Positions 53,941-63,420 of a DNA stretch of 64,000 bases are shown piece after piece. Made by a program: the position numbers and the translations under genes. Position 1 is the first letter of the stretch; each line of letters opens with the position of its first letter. Source of the stretch: Bactericera cockerelli (lineage: Eukaryota; Arthropoda; Insecta; Hemiptera; Triozidae); assembly GCA_024516035.1 (NCBI GenBank), contig CM044962.1, positions 7,474,659-7,538,658 on the forward strand, in the 5' to 3' direction. Below the pieces are notes generated by a model, which did not search any database, was not told where the DNA came from, and saw only the letters and a list, made by a program, of their open reading frames with translations.

Positions 53941-54073
53941 AAAAAAAAAATTGCGATTTTGACCACTAAGAGCTGAATTAATAGACGTTTTTGTAATACC
54001 TCTGTGAAGCAAAGTCTCAATTTGCGCATTACTTTACCTAAGTCATGACTTAAGTTCTCGTTTTGGATATTTA

Positions 54074-54202
54074 GGGCGAAATTTATAGACGTTTTTGTAA
54101 TACCTCTGTGGCGCTAAGTCACGGATTGCGTACTGTGTAAGATAGGGAAAACCGACGCTTAGCAATGACTTGTGATGTAGAATTTGTCTATTAATTTCTC
54201 CC
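54074..54202 (-). mobile_element. 129-bp PIF-like MITE, inverted
   Basis: GGGCGAAATTTATAGACG to CTATTAATTTCTCCC, TTA on both sides (54071-54073, 54203-54205). A degenerate relative precedes it at about 53967-54060. Confidence 0.88.
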
Positions 54203-54274
54203 TTATTGTTAATATACCTTATACTTACTTTCTACATTTTCTTTCATTATTATTATTATTATTATTGTTTTCTT

Positions 54275-54590
54275 CTTTTGTGACTACTGCCCGTAGTCCA
54301 GAGTTCCCGAGTTCGACTCCCGGTTGGAGCAGACTTTTTGACGAAAATTCTGTTCCATCCAAACACGTGAGGCTGGTATTTCCGGCCCTACCCAGGCTAG
54401 GTGAGGTTAATGTGGGTAGCTGGTAAGATTCCCAGCGAATAGAGGGTAAAACCCCCGTCCTGACTATCTATCTCAGTCAGGACGTTAAAACCAAATAGAA
54501 TCAACTGGTCACAATAGATCTAATTAGGTCGCAGTGTTAATTGTAAGGGTTTCACTGAAAACCCTGTAACCAGGTCAGATAATAATAAAA
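54275..54590 (+). repeat. SINE family A
   Basis: GTGACTACTGCCCGTAGTCC, CGAGTTCGACTCCCGG, core ACCCAGGCTAGGTGAGGT, CAGGACGTTAAAACC and GAATCAACTGGTCACAATAG. Confidence 0.82.
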
Positions 54591-55059
54591 ACATAAGAAA
54601 GGTGTTTTTATGTATATCTACGTATAATCTTAAGAATATTAAATTTATGAACAAAATGTCTGTTTAAATTTGAAAATAAATAAGACCTTGTTTAGAGTGT
54701 TGAAATAAAGGGACTTTTTAGTCTCACCTCGGCAGTATTAACAAGGTAATTTCTATTCTATTAATTTGGCGCTTAATAATCTTGAGCTTACTGCTGGAAT
54801 AATGGGATTCATTAGTCCAAGTTGGGCAGCACATAGTTTCATACATAATAGTTTGGTCATTTTTTTTATCCGAGAAATTCCATAGTCCAAGTCGGACAGT
54901 CTATACATAACATACATATAAATAAGGCGATGTTATTATTCAAATAAGGACAAGCAGAGAAGAGGCTAAATACCAACTTAACAATAAATTACCATGGCAG
55001 TATACTTACTTTGTTTCCAACAAAAGACAATTAAAAAAAAAAAAAAAAAAAAAAAAAAC
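54591..55059. other. AT-rich spacer with SINE F tail scraps
   Basis: Short pieces of the GGGATTCATTAGTCCAAG type (54780-54850, 54890-54930). Nothing coding. Poly-A and CCTAACCTAACC at about 55038-55072. Confidence 0.45.
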
Positions 55060-55575
55060 CTAACCTAACCAAATTCGTAATCGGCACCTGTAAATCATTG
55101 GATTTGATATGTCGCAAGCCCCATCTAGTGTGAATAATGAAAAAGTTAGTCCAAGCGGGTCCCCCCAAAATACCGGTAAATTGGGGCCGGGTTCCAAAAC
55201 GTTCAAGATATCAAAAAAATGATCGGAGTGAACCCCTATTATTTTTTTTATCCGAGAAAATGTTGTTCTCTAACATTTTTTGTATCTTTAACCGGTTCAA
55301 AGAAGCGGTAGTTGCGGCCAATATTTGCGGCCCTGCGGCCGCAGGGCCGTCTGTTGTATAAAATTAATTACCATACCAAATTTCAAGTCTCTAGCTCTTA
55401 CCGTTCTTGAAATATCCTGTTTACACACAGACAGACAGACGCACGGACCAATGGCTGAAAACAACTTTTTTGGTATCCTGAGGCTATGATTCGTCCAGAA
55501 ATGTGAAAAGCTGCTTAGGTCAAATTTTCGACGAATACAATACTTTCCTTATTATAGGATAAGGAAAGTAATTAC
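55060..55575 (-). repeat. 600-bp dispersed repeat, inverted
   Basis: Reverse of the 19895-20520 element: GGTCCCCCCAAAATACCGGT, then CTCTAGCTCTTACCGTTCTT, ending at TTCCTTATTATAGGATAAGG. Confidence 0.82.
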
Positions 55576-55599
55576 CAACTTGGTTGGTGATTTTAACTA

Positions 55600-55775
55600 C
55601 TTAGTTTCCAACGAAATGTAATTAAATGATTTTAACTAGCAATTACAAGTAAATGTATCACTTATCTTAGATTCCAAGAATTTCTACGGGTCAAATCCGA
55701 TAAAGGTTTGACATTAAAAATTCTAGAAATCATATAAAAGACCCCTGCAAATCGAATCGGACTAACTTCAGTTCA
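55600..55775 (+). promoter_or_regulatory. Promoter of secreted gene 2
   Basis: TTCCAACGAA (55607-55616, a 4-nt-spaced STAT-like site), TTCCAAGAA (55672-55680), TATAAAAG at 55733, initiator TTCAGTT with A at 55770. Spacings 61 and 37 bp, as in gene 1. Confidence 0.72.
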
Positions 55776-55853
55776 TCAAAGCAACAGTTCGTTTCGATCG
55801 TTCAAGTTTGATCAGTGTTTTAGTAAACTTACGGCAAGTGTTACTTTTTATTA

Positions 55854-56174
55854 ATGGCGACCAAAGCGCTGTGTGTTTTGTTGGGCGTAGCCCTGATGTT
55901 CCAGATGTACTGTGAAGCCGAGGATGAAACAACAAAAGCAACAGCACTAGGAGGAGGAACAACAGCAACTGAGGGTCCCAAGACAAATGTCCATCTTTCG
56001 ATTAAGGCGCCAAAAGGTCCGCTAGTCAGCAAATTGGTGGTGTCTAGACTTGACGTGTTGGACGCCGCCAATAAACAGCACACGGAACAAGACAGAGGGC
56101 TAGAGATACTCTCTCGGGCTAGGCGGCTGTTTGGGCTTCACTTAAGTCACACCTTAGCTCCAGGAAATTGTTAA
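55854..56174 (+). CDS. Small secreted protein 2 (extended C-terminus)
   Basis: 106 residues, intronless, from MATKALCVLLGVALMFQMYC (signal peptide, cleavage probably after EA). A Thr/Ala/Gly-rich stretch follows, then the family core LSIKAPKGPLVSKLVVSRLDVLDA. After DAAN the frame differs from copy 3 by one base (a missing G near 56080), so the protein reads on 29 residues (ILSRARRLFG...APGNC) through what is 3' UTR in copy 3. The stop overlaps the AATAAATAAA polyadenylation region. Either the long tail is real or the shift is an error; only RNA or resequencing can tell. Function unknown. Confidence 0.75.
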   Translation: MATKALCVLLGVALMFQMYCEAEDETTKATALGGGTTATEGPKTNVHLSIKAPKGPLVSKLVVSRLDVLDAANKQHTEQDRGLEILSRARRLFGLHLSHTLAPGNC

Positions 56175-57240
56175 TAAATAAAATTAATCTTCCTATATAA
56201 TTATGAATTTATCATGTTTTGTCTTCTAATTTATGAATTTAGTTCAGTACGGGATTTAATCTTGTAAAACAAGGTTATATGTTAAGAATTAGCATACTCC
56301 TTATGCTTGACATAAACAGGTATTTACATGATAATTCTTGGATCTTGGCACCTCCACGGGAAGCCCACGTGAGCTGATGGTGTAAAAATAACATCAACAC
56401 ACAGTTCTTACTTTTTATCCTGTATAATACCATTGGAAATAAAAAGTGTTAAAACCCACAGTGTGATACATTACATCACTGTAATTTTTCATGAAAGCAC
56501 GTGCTAAAATTGGTTTTTCCGAATCGTACAGCTAGGTCGTACAGCTAGTGTTCGAGCGAGATTTTCGGAGGACAACACTTTGATTACGCGCTGTATGAAA
56601 AAAATAATGGAATAACTAAGTCTACAACGTGATTTAGCATAAAAAATTACACTGATTTGATGTAACATACTTTGGGTTTTAACACTATTATCACCAAGAA
56701 AAGTCCATGATTCCGTGGGGTTAATCAAAGTATCAAGTGAGGGGTCAATTGTGTGTAGAATTTAACGTAGATTTCGAATATTCAATAAAAAATAGGGAGT
56801 TCCATTTAAAAGTAGAAAGTCGATGCCTGTTTAACTACTTTTGGGACACTCTGTAGAAATTTCAACTCCGCCAAAAATGGACAATTTTACGTTAGAACTC
56901 CATACTGAAATTCGAATCTCTATCTTGAGCCGTTAAAAAGATATAAATCCATTCCAGGACTTTTCATTCACTCTGTATGATTGAAATCATGTTCTATTTT
57001 ACTTTTGAGATTCAGGATTGCCGGCTCAAATGAATTTTTTCTTTCTATTTTAACCATTCTAGTACTTCAGTATAGGGTGTTACTTAGTTTTCATTTTCAT
57101 TGCCTTTGCCTCAACAATTAGTTGCTGAAAGGGTGTATCTCCTTAGTGTGGGGTAGAAGCATTAAACATGTGTTACCTATTATGTACAATTATTAATGCA
57201 AATAAATAACAAATGTATCTGAGCGCAACAGTTTAACAAT
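56175..57240. other. Spacer between secreted genes 2 and 3, first part
   Basis: 3' end of gene 2 with AATAAA at 56173-56178, then AT-rich sequence. Nothing recognised. Confidence 0.4.
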
Positions 57241-57249
57241 TATTGGAAC

Positions 57250-57520
57250 TACCAGCCGACCTCCGTGATCAGTGGTTAAGAGAATTGGTTGCTGACCCGG
57301 AAGTTTCGAGTTCGAATCCTGGTCGTAGCGGAAAATTCTGACCGAGTATTTCCGTTTCCGGAATGTTATGGATCTAAAGGTAAAAAAAAATCAGGCAATA
57401 ATGGGACCTAAAATGAATTGCCTAGTGCTCAAAAAAAAAAAAAAGACTCTGACGGTTAGGTGGTAGAAAATGCTCTGAGCATTAACCTCGTCTGGTGGTT
57501 ACCTTCCACTATAGAGTGTT
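57250..57520 (+). repeat. SINE H followed by a SINE C tail
   Basis: GCCGACCTCCGTGATCAGTGG, GAGTTCGAATCCTGGTCG, AAAATTCTGACCGAGT (H), then poly-A and TTAACCTCGTCTGGTGGTTA (C tail). Confidence 0.75.
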
Positions 57521-57970
57521 GATCCGTGAAGAAATCGAGAGAACAAGAGTTGTGCGAGAACCATAGTTGAAAGTATGAAGTGTGAATTCAGCAAAATACG
57601 CCCTCGGCGTTAAGGCTGAAATCCCCCGAAACAGTGTTATTATTATTATAAGTCTCGATTTGCGTATTGTTTTCGATGGCGAACACCTAAGCCATGACTT
57701 AAGTTCTCGATCTTGTCTGTGAAATTCGGCCTGAATAATTTTGAGCTTACTGCTGGAATAATGATGGGATTCAATAGTCCAAGTCGGACAGTATACATAC
57801 ATATAAATAATGTTAATGTCAATAAGGCGATGTTATTATTCAAATAGGGACAAGCAGTAGAAGAGGCTAAATACCAACTTGACTATAAATTACCATGGCA
57901 GTATACTTACATTGTTTCCAACGAAAGATAATTAAAAAATTACCAACTTGGTTGGTGATTTTAACTACTT
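57521..57970. other. Spacer duplicated between genes 2 and 3
   Basis: Bases 57840-57960 (ACAAGCAG-AGAAGAGGCTAA ... CCATGGCAGTATACTTAC) repeat 54950-55015, so the duplicated gene unit includes at least this upstream DNA. The 600-bp dispersed repeat at 55060 is absent here, so it inserted into the gene 2 side. Confidence 0.65.
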
Positions 57971-58140
57971 AGTTTCCAACGAAATGTAATTAAAAAGTAA
58001 TTTCAAGTAATTAAATCACTTATCTTTGTTTCCAAGAATTTTTACAAGTCAAATCCGATAAAGGTTTGAAATTAAAAATTCTAGAAAAAGACCTTCATAT
58101 AAAAGACCCCTGCAAATCGAATCGGAATAACTTCAGTTCA
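57971..58140 (+). promoter_or_regulatory. Promoter of secreted gene 3
   Basis: TTCCAACGAA (57974-57983) followed by TAATTA (57987), TTCCAAGAA (58030-58038), TATAAAAG at 58098, initiator TTCAGTT with A at 58135. Spacings 68 and 37 bp. A further TTCCAACGAA lies at about 57916. Confidence 0.72.
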
Positions 58141-58218
58141 TCAAAGCAACAATTCAATTGGATCGTTCAAGTTTCATCAGTGTTTTAGTAAACTTACGGC
58201 AAGTGTTACTTTTTATTC

Positions 58219-58449
58219 ATGGCGACCAAAGCGCTGTGTGTTTTGTTGGGCGTAGCCCTGCTGTTCCAGATGTACTGTGAAGCCGGGGGCCCAGCGCCAG
58301 CAACAACAACAACAACAGAAATACCTGGGGCTCCCAATGTCCAACTAACAATTAAGGCGCCAAAAGGTCCGCTAGTCAGCAGTGTGGTGGTGTCTAGACT
58401 TGACGTGTTGGACGCCAAGGACAGCACAGGGAACAAGACAGAGGGCTAG
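58219..58449 (+). CDS. Small secreted protein 3
   Basis: 76 residues, intronless: signal peptide MATKALCVLLGVALLFQMYC, EAGGPAPA, a (T)5 stretch, then NVQLTIKAPKGPLVSSVVVS and RLDVLDAKDSTGNKTEG. No cysteine in the mature part, one NKT glycosylation site. This is probably the reference-like copy: ATG, signal, core and stop all clean. A 95-bp AT-rich insertion splits the 3' UTR (about 58482-58577), while the flanking CACTTAAGTCACACCTTAGC matches copy 2. Unknown function. Confidence 0.8.
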   Translation: MATKALCVLLGVALLFQMYCEAGGPAPATTTTTEIPGAPNVQLTIKAPKGPLVSSVVVSRLDVLDAKDSTGNKTEG

Positions 58450-58682
58450 AGCCACTCTCTCGGGTCAGGCGGCTGTTTGGGCTTTTTTTTGTATTTAATA
58501 ATAATAATAGTTTATTTATTTATTTTCTTTATAAAGAAACGTTTATACAAAGGTACTTCTCCTAAGCTTTGAAGAGCTTCACTTAAGTCACACCTTAGCT
58601 CCGGGAAATTGTTAATAAATAAAATTAATCTTCCTATATATTTATGAATTATCATGTTTTGTCTTCTCATTTTCTAATTTAG

Positions 58683-59045
58683 AGAATGGATAGTATTAAG
58701 ATGCCAAAGACAGTTTTAAACGCACAGCTTCAAAATACAAGAAGAGTAGGAAGACCGAGACTACGATAGATAGATAACATCAACGAAGACCTGCAAAACT
58801 TGCAAATAAACAACCGGAAACTTAAAATGACAAACAGGACAGCATGGAGACAGATAGTGAAGGAGGCCAAAGCCCACAGAGGGCTGTAGCGCCATGTAAT
58901 AACCCCGCCCTGTAGTTAGGACATATGTATATATTTTTATTTTTTTCTTGTTTATATTATTAATACTGTCAATTTTTATATTTAATTTTTACCATTATTT
59001 GTCTGTATATATGTTCTAAAAGAGTTTCTAAATAAATAAATAAAT
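58683..59045 (+). pseudogene. LINE ORF2 3' end with 3' UTR
   Basis: The frame RRVGRPRLR followed by an in-frame stop where Trp is usual, then WRQIVKEAKAHRGL and stop, is the standard C-terminus of an insect RTE/CR1-type ORF2. The tail AATAACCCCGCCCTGTAGTT runs into (AAATA)n. Truncated and dead. Confidence 0.7.
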
Positions 59046-59191
59046 AAGTAACAATGATGATCTTCTAATTTTAATTTCCGGATTAAATGACATTTTGTCC
59101 TTTCTATTTAATCTTCTCCTCCTTCCATTTTGCCTGTTCCCAAACCTCCTTGAGCTCAGCAATGTTCATTTCCATTGAAACCACCCAACGA

Positions 59192-59315
59192 CCTCAGTAG
59201 CTTGATCGATAAGGCAACGGACTTGTAACCTGGAGGTAGGTGGTTCAAGTCCCGGTTTCAGCGTAGATTTAGTGAAGCGAGTTTGATTAGTTGTGATATC
59301 ACGAAAGTGATTGAC
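59192..59315 (+). repeat. SINE family E, tRNA-Thr-like
   Basis: CAGTAGCTTGATCGATAAGG, GGACTTGTAACCTGGAGG, GGTGGTTCAAGTCCC, GATATCACGAAAGTGATT. Confidence 0.8.
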
Positions 59316-59640
59316 TCAGAAGCCGTATTTTTCTTTCTAACCAAAGTGGATTCAACTGGAATACAATGGACGAACTGGAAAAAAGTCATTTTTCTTTTGG
59401 AAGAGGAAAAATCTTCTCTCAGTTTGGTTAACCAAAATGGATTTATAAATTTCTTGCTTCCATTTCTTTTATAGGTTAAGTCTATTGTTTATCTTTAAAA
59501 GTACCGAAAAGCATTTTTTTTTCTCACGAATAGTAAGGAAGGAAGCTAAACTGGAAATATTTGGAATAAAATGGAAATATTTGGAAATATCGAACCTGGA
59601 ATAAAAAATTTATCCAAAAGAAAAATACACCTATACATAT

Positions 59641-60522
59641 ACAGGGTGTCCATAAAGTCTGGACCCACCCCCCCCTATCTCGGGAACCACTTAAAATATC
59701 GAAAAACTCCAAGACACTATTTCTTCGATTGTAGGTGGATTTATTTTAAGCTAAAAAAAAACTTGCCTTCACGGCCCCAGTCAGGCTGGGCATGGACCAG
59801 TCAGGCTGGGCATAAATTCCTAAATAGAATGGTATGTCTTGTGGCATATTGTTTTAAAGGTCTTATTGAGAGAATCTCATTACAACAAATTTCAGTGAGC
59901 TACAACTTACCGTTCTCGAGATACAGGGTCGGACGTCCTGCGTAATATCCTTATATTTTGACCTATAACTCGTCAACCGTAAATTATGGGGTAAATTTTT
60001 CTTGTTAATAATAACTCTTTATCGCAAGACCTTTTGAACAAGTTAAAGTTTCATTTGTTTTTTCGTTAAATTTTTTTCGACTGTTCGTCCGGCTGGCTGA
60101 CGAAACCGACCAGAAACTAACATCAACAGAGTATGTCGAGTTATAACATGTTCGAAAGGTCTTGCCATATGGAGTTATTATGAACAAGAAAAATTTTCTT
60201 CATAATTTACGGTTGACGAGTTATAGGTCAAAATATATGGATATTACGCAGGACGTCCGACCCTGTATCTCGAGAACTGTAAGTCGTAACTCACTGAAAT
60301 TTGTTCTAATGAACTTCTCTCAATAAGACCTTTAAAACAATATGCCACAAGATATACCATTCTATTTAGGATTTTAAAGTTGGTGCATGCCCAGTTGCCC
60401 AGCCTGACTGGGGCCGTGAAGGCAAAAATTTTTTAGCTTAAAATTAATCCCCTTACAATCGAAGAAATAGGTGTCTTGGGGTTTTTCGATATTTTAAGTG
60501 GTTCCTGAGATACACCCTCTAT
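59641..60522. mobile_element. Large foldback element, about 390-bp arms
   Basis: Left arm 59641-60045 and right arm about 60140-60522 are imperfect reverse complements, both with CAGCCTGACTGGGGCC-type, AACTCGTCAACCGTAAATTA and GGACGTCC-GACCCTG blocks. The left end begins ACAGGGTGTCCATAAAGTC; the right end is diverged. No transposase. Fragments at 47975 and 28590. Confidence 0.82.
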
Positions 60523-60869
60523 GATTACTGCTTAAACCATTCTAAAAAAACTATATGTATAACTTTCATGTTCTATTTTCTTTTGAGATAGATTGGGGAT
60601 TGCGGGGTCAAATGACATTTTTTTCTTTCTATTTTAACCACTCTAGCACTTGAGTACAGCGTGTTACTTAGTTTTCATTTTCATTGTCCCAACAATTAGT
60701 TGCTGAAAGAATGTATCTCTCCTTAGTTCCTATTATTATTATACATTTGATAATTAAGGACATACTTATTTAAACAGATAATTACAATTTATGCAATAAA
60801 ATTGAAAATAATATTAGAAAAAACAGAAAAACTAAGAAAAAATTATACACACATGTCCTAAATTATTAT
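60523..60869. other. Spacer, nothing recognised
   Basis: Bases about 60560-60700 repeat 56985-57125 (TTTTGAGAT-...-CAACAATTAGTTGCTGAAAG), so part of the spacer is shared with the gene 2-3 interval. Confidence 0.55.
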
Positions 60870-61005
60870 GTCTTTTTTATTATGTGGTCACAAACTCAAA
60901 TGGATGAGGAAAAATTCATGGACTGGGTAAGATTCAAACCAACGGATCCCTACGCTACCTGGATTTCTAGACTAGCGCGTTAACTATTTGACTACCAATG
61001 CAATT
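60870..61005 (-). repeat. SINE family C, minus strand
   Basis: Minus strand: CATTGGTAGTCAAATAGTTA, GTTGGTTTGAATCTTACCC, TTTTTCCTCATCCATTTGAG. Confidence 0.75.
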
Positions 61006-61629
61006 AGTTATACATATTATGAAATGACTGAACATTTTTTTTAACAAAGATATTTTTTCTCTAAATGCAATGCTTTTTATTTTTGATTAGTTCTATCTTT
61101 AAATCGGTAAGGCTTGTCGCTGAAGAAAATTGGACCGAGTTTATTCAAACTCATACTGCTAAATTTCCACCAGTGAGAGCAGTGTTATACAAAGTTAGGG
61201 AGAGTGTAAAGTGTGGAGAATTTAATAGAGGAAATGTTAACGAGTAAAGAAAATTGGGAGTTTATAGAGAAAATGGTGAGAGAGATAATATTTAAAAGAG
61301 AGAGATGGGAGGGCACTACAACGAAATCAGTAGGTGCCCTACAGCGCCGCACTTGAAGTAATGATATTTTTCGGTTCCAAGTGCGGTTAACTTTTAGAGA
61401 AGGTGGGTTTTTAGTGGGTGGAAATCCCACACCCCAGGATCTGGGTGTCTTTGAAAGATTTTTTCCTGCCTTCCATTAAAAAAAAAAAAAAAAAAAAAAA
61501 ATCCATTGAACTGGAAACTCGAACCACCGACCGGGTTATGAGTCCGCCACCTTATCGATCGCCTTATCGGATATGGGTGCAACAGTTTCTCATAAATAAG
61601 GAAAAGTATGGCCATGGCAGTAAGTATGA
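61006..61629. other. Spacer before secreted gene 4
   Basis: Contains (A)28 near 61473 and a SINE E scrap (minus, 61505-61570: GAACCACCGACCGGG). Frames read antisense to the gene 4 promoter are not supported. Confidence 0.45.
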
Positions 61630-61796
61630 TTCCGAAGAAAGTAATTAGAATTGAGAAAGTAATTAAACGATCAACGGTATCAACTAGCTTAGTTTCCAAG
61701 AATATCAACTGGTCGAATCTGATAAAGATTTGCAGTAAAATTCTAAAAATCATATAAGACAACCGGACAAAACTCACTCGAACTTATTTCAGTTCA
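61630..61796 (+). promoter_or_regulatory. Promoter of secreted gene 4
   Basis: TTCCGAAGAA (61630-61639) then AG-TAATTA, TTCCAAGAA (61694-61702), TATAAG at 61753, initiator TTTCAGTT with A at 61791. Spacings 59 and 38 bp. The promoter is intact although the coding frame is shifted. Confidence 0.68.
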
Positions 61797-61863
61797 AAGC
61801 GTCAAGACGATCGTCAAAGTTTGATCAGTGTTAGTATATTTACTAGTGGTTTTAACTTCATCA

Positions 61864-62057
61864 ATGGCGACCAAAGTGCTAAGTTTTTGCTGGGCGTTGC
61901 GTTGATTTGTCAGATGGTGTACTGCCACGGAAACGATACTAATTTAACCGCGGCCGAGCCTCCTCGTATGAATGTCCAACTCTCGATTGAGGCGCTGAAG
62001 GGCCCGCTCAACAGCCACATCGTGGTGACAAGGGACGTCACGGCGCACAAATATTAG
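61864..62057 (+). pseudogene. Small secreted protein 4, -1 frameshift in the signal peptide
   Basis: The shared ATGGCGACCAAAG is at 61864, but one base is missing near 61880-61886 (in AGTTTTTGCTGGGC), so the ATG frame stops early. In the next frame the family sequence continues: LLGVALICQMVYCHG, NDTNLT, then MNVQLSIEALKGPLNSHIVV and a short end HKY. No ATG precedes the signal peptide in that frame. The shift lies at a T5 run and could be an error; if real the copy is dead or starts elsewhere. It lacks the Thr-rich linker. Confidence 0.7.
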
Positions 62058-62070
62058 GACATCGTCGACC

Positions 62071-62440
62071 CAACGAGAATAATCCTGCTTTGGCAACTCT
62101 CGACACTATCGAAAACTATCGTCAGACCTCAACGATGAACTAATCCTGGCTTAGAGCAACTCTTCCGACACTAATCGAAAACTAATCGTCAGACCTCAAC
62201 GATGAACTAATCCTGGCTTAGAGCAACTCTTCCGACACTAATCGAAAACTAATCGTCAGACCTCAACGATGAACTAATCCTGGCTTAGAGCAACTCTTCC
62301 GACACTAATCGAAAACTAATCGTCAGACCTCAACGATGAACTAATCCTGGCTTAGAGCAACTCTTCCGACACTAATCGAAAACTAATCGTCAGACCTCAA
62401 CGATGAACTAATCCTGGCTTAGAGCAACTCTTCCGACACT
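62071..62440 (+). repeat. 67-bp satellite, one founder and about 4.5 units, after gene 4
   Basis: Units begin GAACTAATCCTGGCTTAGAG at 62137, 62204, 62271, 62338 and 62405. A degenerate founder (62071-62136) directly follows the gene 4 stop. Units are nearly identical, so expansion was recent. Confidence 0.93.
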
Positions 62441-63135
62441 TTTTTTTTGGAGTTACGGCGCACGTCTTATCTGCAGCCCAGGAAGCGCTGCTTGGGGAAC
62501 GTTCAACAGGAAGAAGACCAGTGTCCCGCTGGAGGACTTAAACAGAGAACAGACTAGTCAACCCTTACAAGCCAGCTAGCTTGCAGTTTCCCAAGGAGTT
62601 TAACGGTTACTAGTAAACACACGTTACCTCAATTGCGAAATACAAAGTATGACTAGCTGGTCAGGACGAGAATTATAATTTGAGCACCATCCTCAACCTC
62701 CGTGGTGCTTAAGCTGGCTTATCAACAACCATGGTGCTCCCAAAATGTATAAAAGTCAGCTCATGATGGTTGATCCTTGAAATTTAGAATATGTGGTTCA
62801 GACGAGCCAACTTTGAATTAAAGTTGGCTGGAGACCATCACTCACCCCTCCAGCTGTCAGCTCAACAAAACAATCTGGCTAAGTACAACAATCACGAACA
62901 TTGGCTTGGGCTGCATAGACCGGCGTACCCAAAAGTGTACTTAAAAATCGTCAGACCTCAACGATAAACTAATCCTGGCTTAGAGCAACTCTTCCGACAC
63001 TTTTGGGTGCTGCCCAAAAGTGTACCTTAAAATCGTCAGACCTCAACGATAAACTAATCCTGGCTTAGAGTAACTCTTCGGACTTAGGCAGCTTCCTGGG
63101 CTGCAGATAAGACGCGCGCCGTACCTCCAAAAAAA
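62441..63135. mobile_element. Element with about 46-bp inverted ends holding SINE I and satellite units
   Basis: Left end TTTTTTTGGAGTTACGGCGC...CAGCCCAGGAAGC (62441-62488) and right end GGCAGCTTCCTGGGCTGCAG...CCTCCAAAAAAA (63087-63135) are reverse complements with about two mismatches. Inside are SINE I-related sequence (minus, about 62500-62880) and two further satellite units, each ending in TTTTGGGTGCTGCCC-type sequence. Confidence 0.78.
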
Positions 63136-63144
63136 TATATTAAA

Positions 63145-63420
63145 AAAATAGTGTTTCATAACCTTTTTATTTCGTAGTCATGAAACAGCAGCTACTGTAG
63201 ACGCTTGTATCCTGCCCATCCCGTAGTATGCCTCCCTTCAGATGGACGAGAAGTGACACAATACTTCCGATTCGAGTGCTGGTACAACGCGAGGTGACCC
63301 TTATAGACAACTGTAATCTATACATATATATAATTAAATTTAAAAAAAAATTGTCGGCTGTGGGTTTTAAACTGAGGACCTTGAAGTATTATCAAATTAA
63401 ACATTTAAGCTGAAACTTTA
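63145..63420 (-). repeat. SINE family D, minus strand, degenerate head
   Basis: Minus strand tail: CATGACTACGAAATAAAAAGG complement, GCATACTACGGGATGGGC, then TTTAATTATATATAT and a damaged head near GTCCTCAGTTTAAAACCC. Confidence 0.65.

Noticed and set aside
55060..55075. Interstitial telomere (CCTAA)n
   Set aside because: Only CCTAACCTAACC after a poly-A, too short to separate from chance or a retroposon tail.
61394..61777. Minus-strand hydrophobic frame with a poly-Phe run
   Set aside because: Reads through poly-A and antisense to the gene 4 promoter; no ATG-led family match.
115..63420. Functional tRNA genes at the many A-box/B-box matches
   Set aside because: Acceptor stems do not pair, CCA-end context is absent, each has a long shared tail and multiple diverged copies; they are SINE heads.
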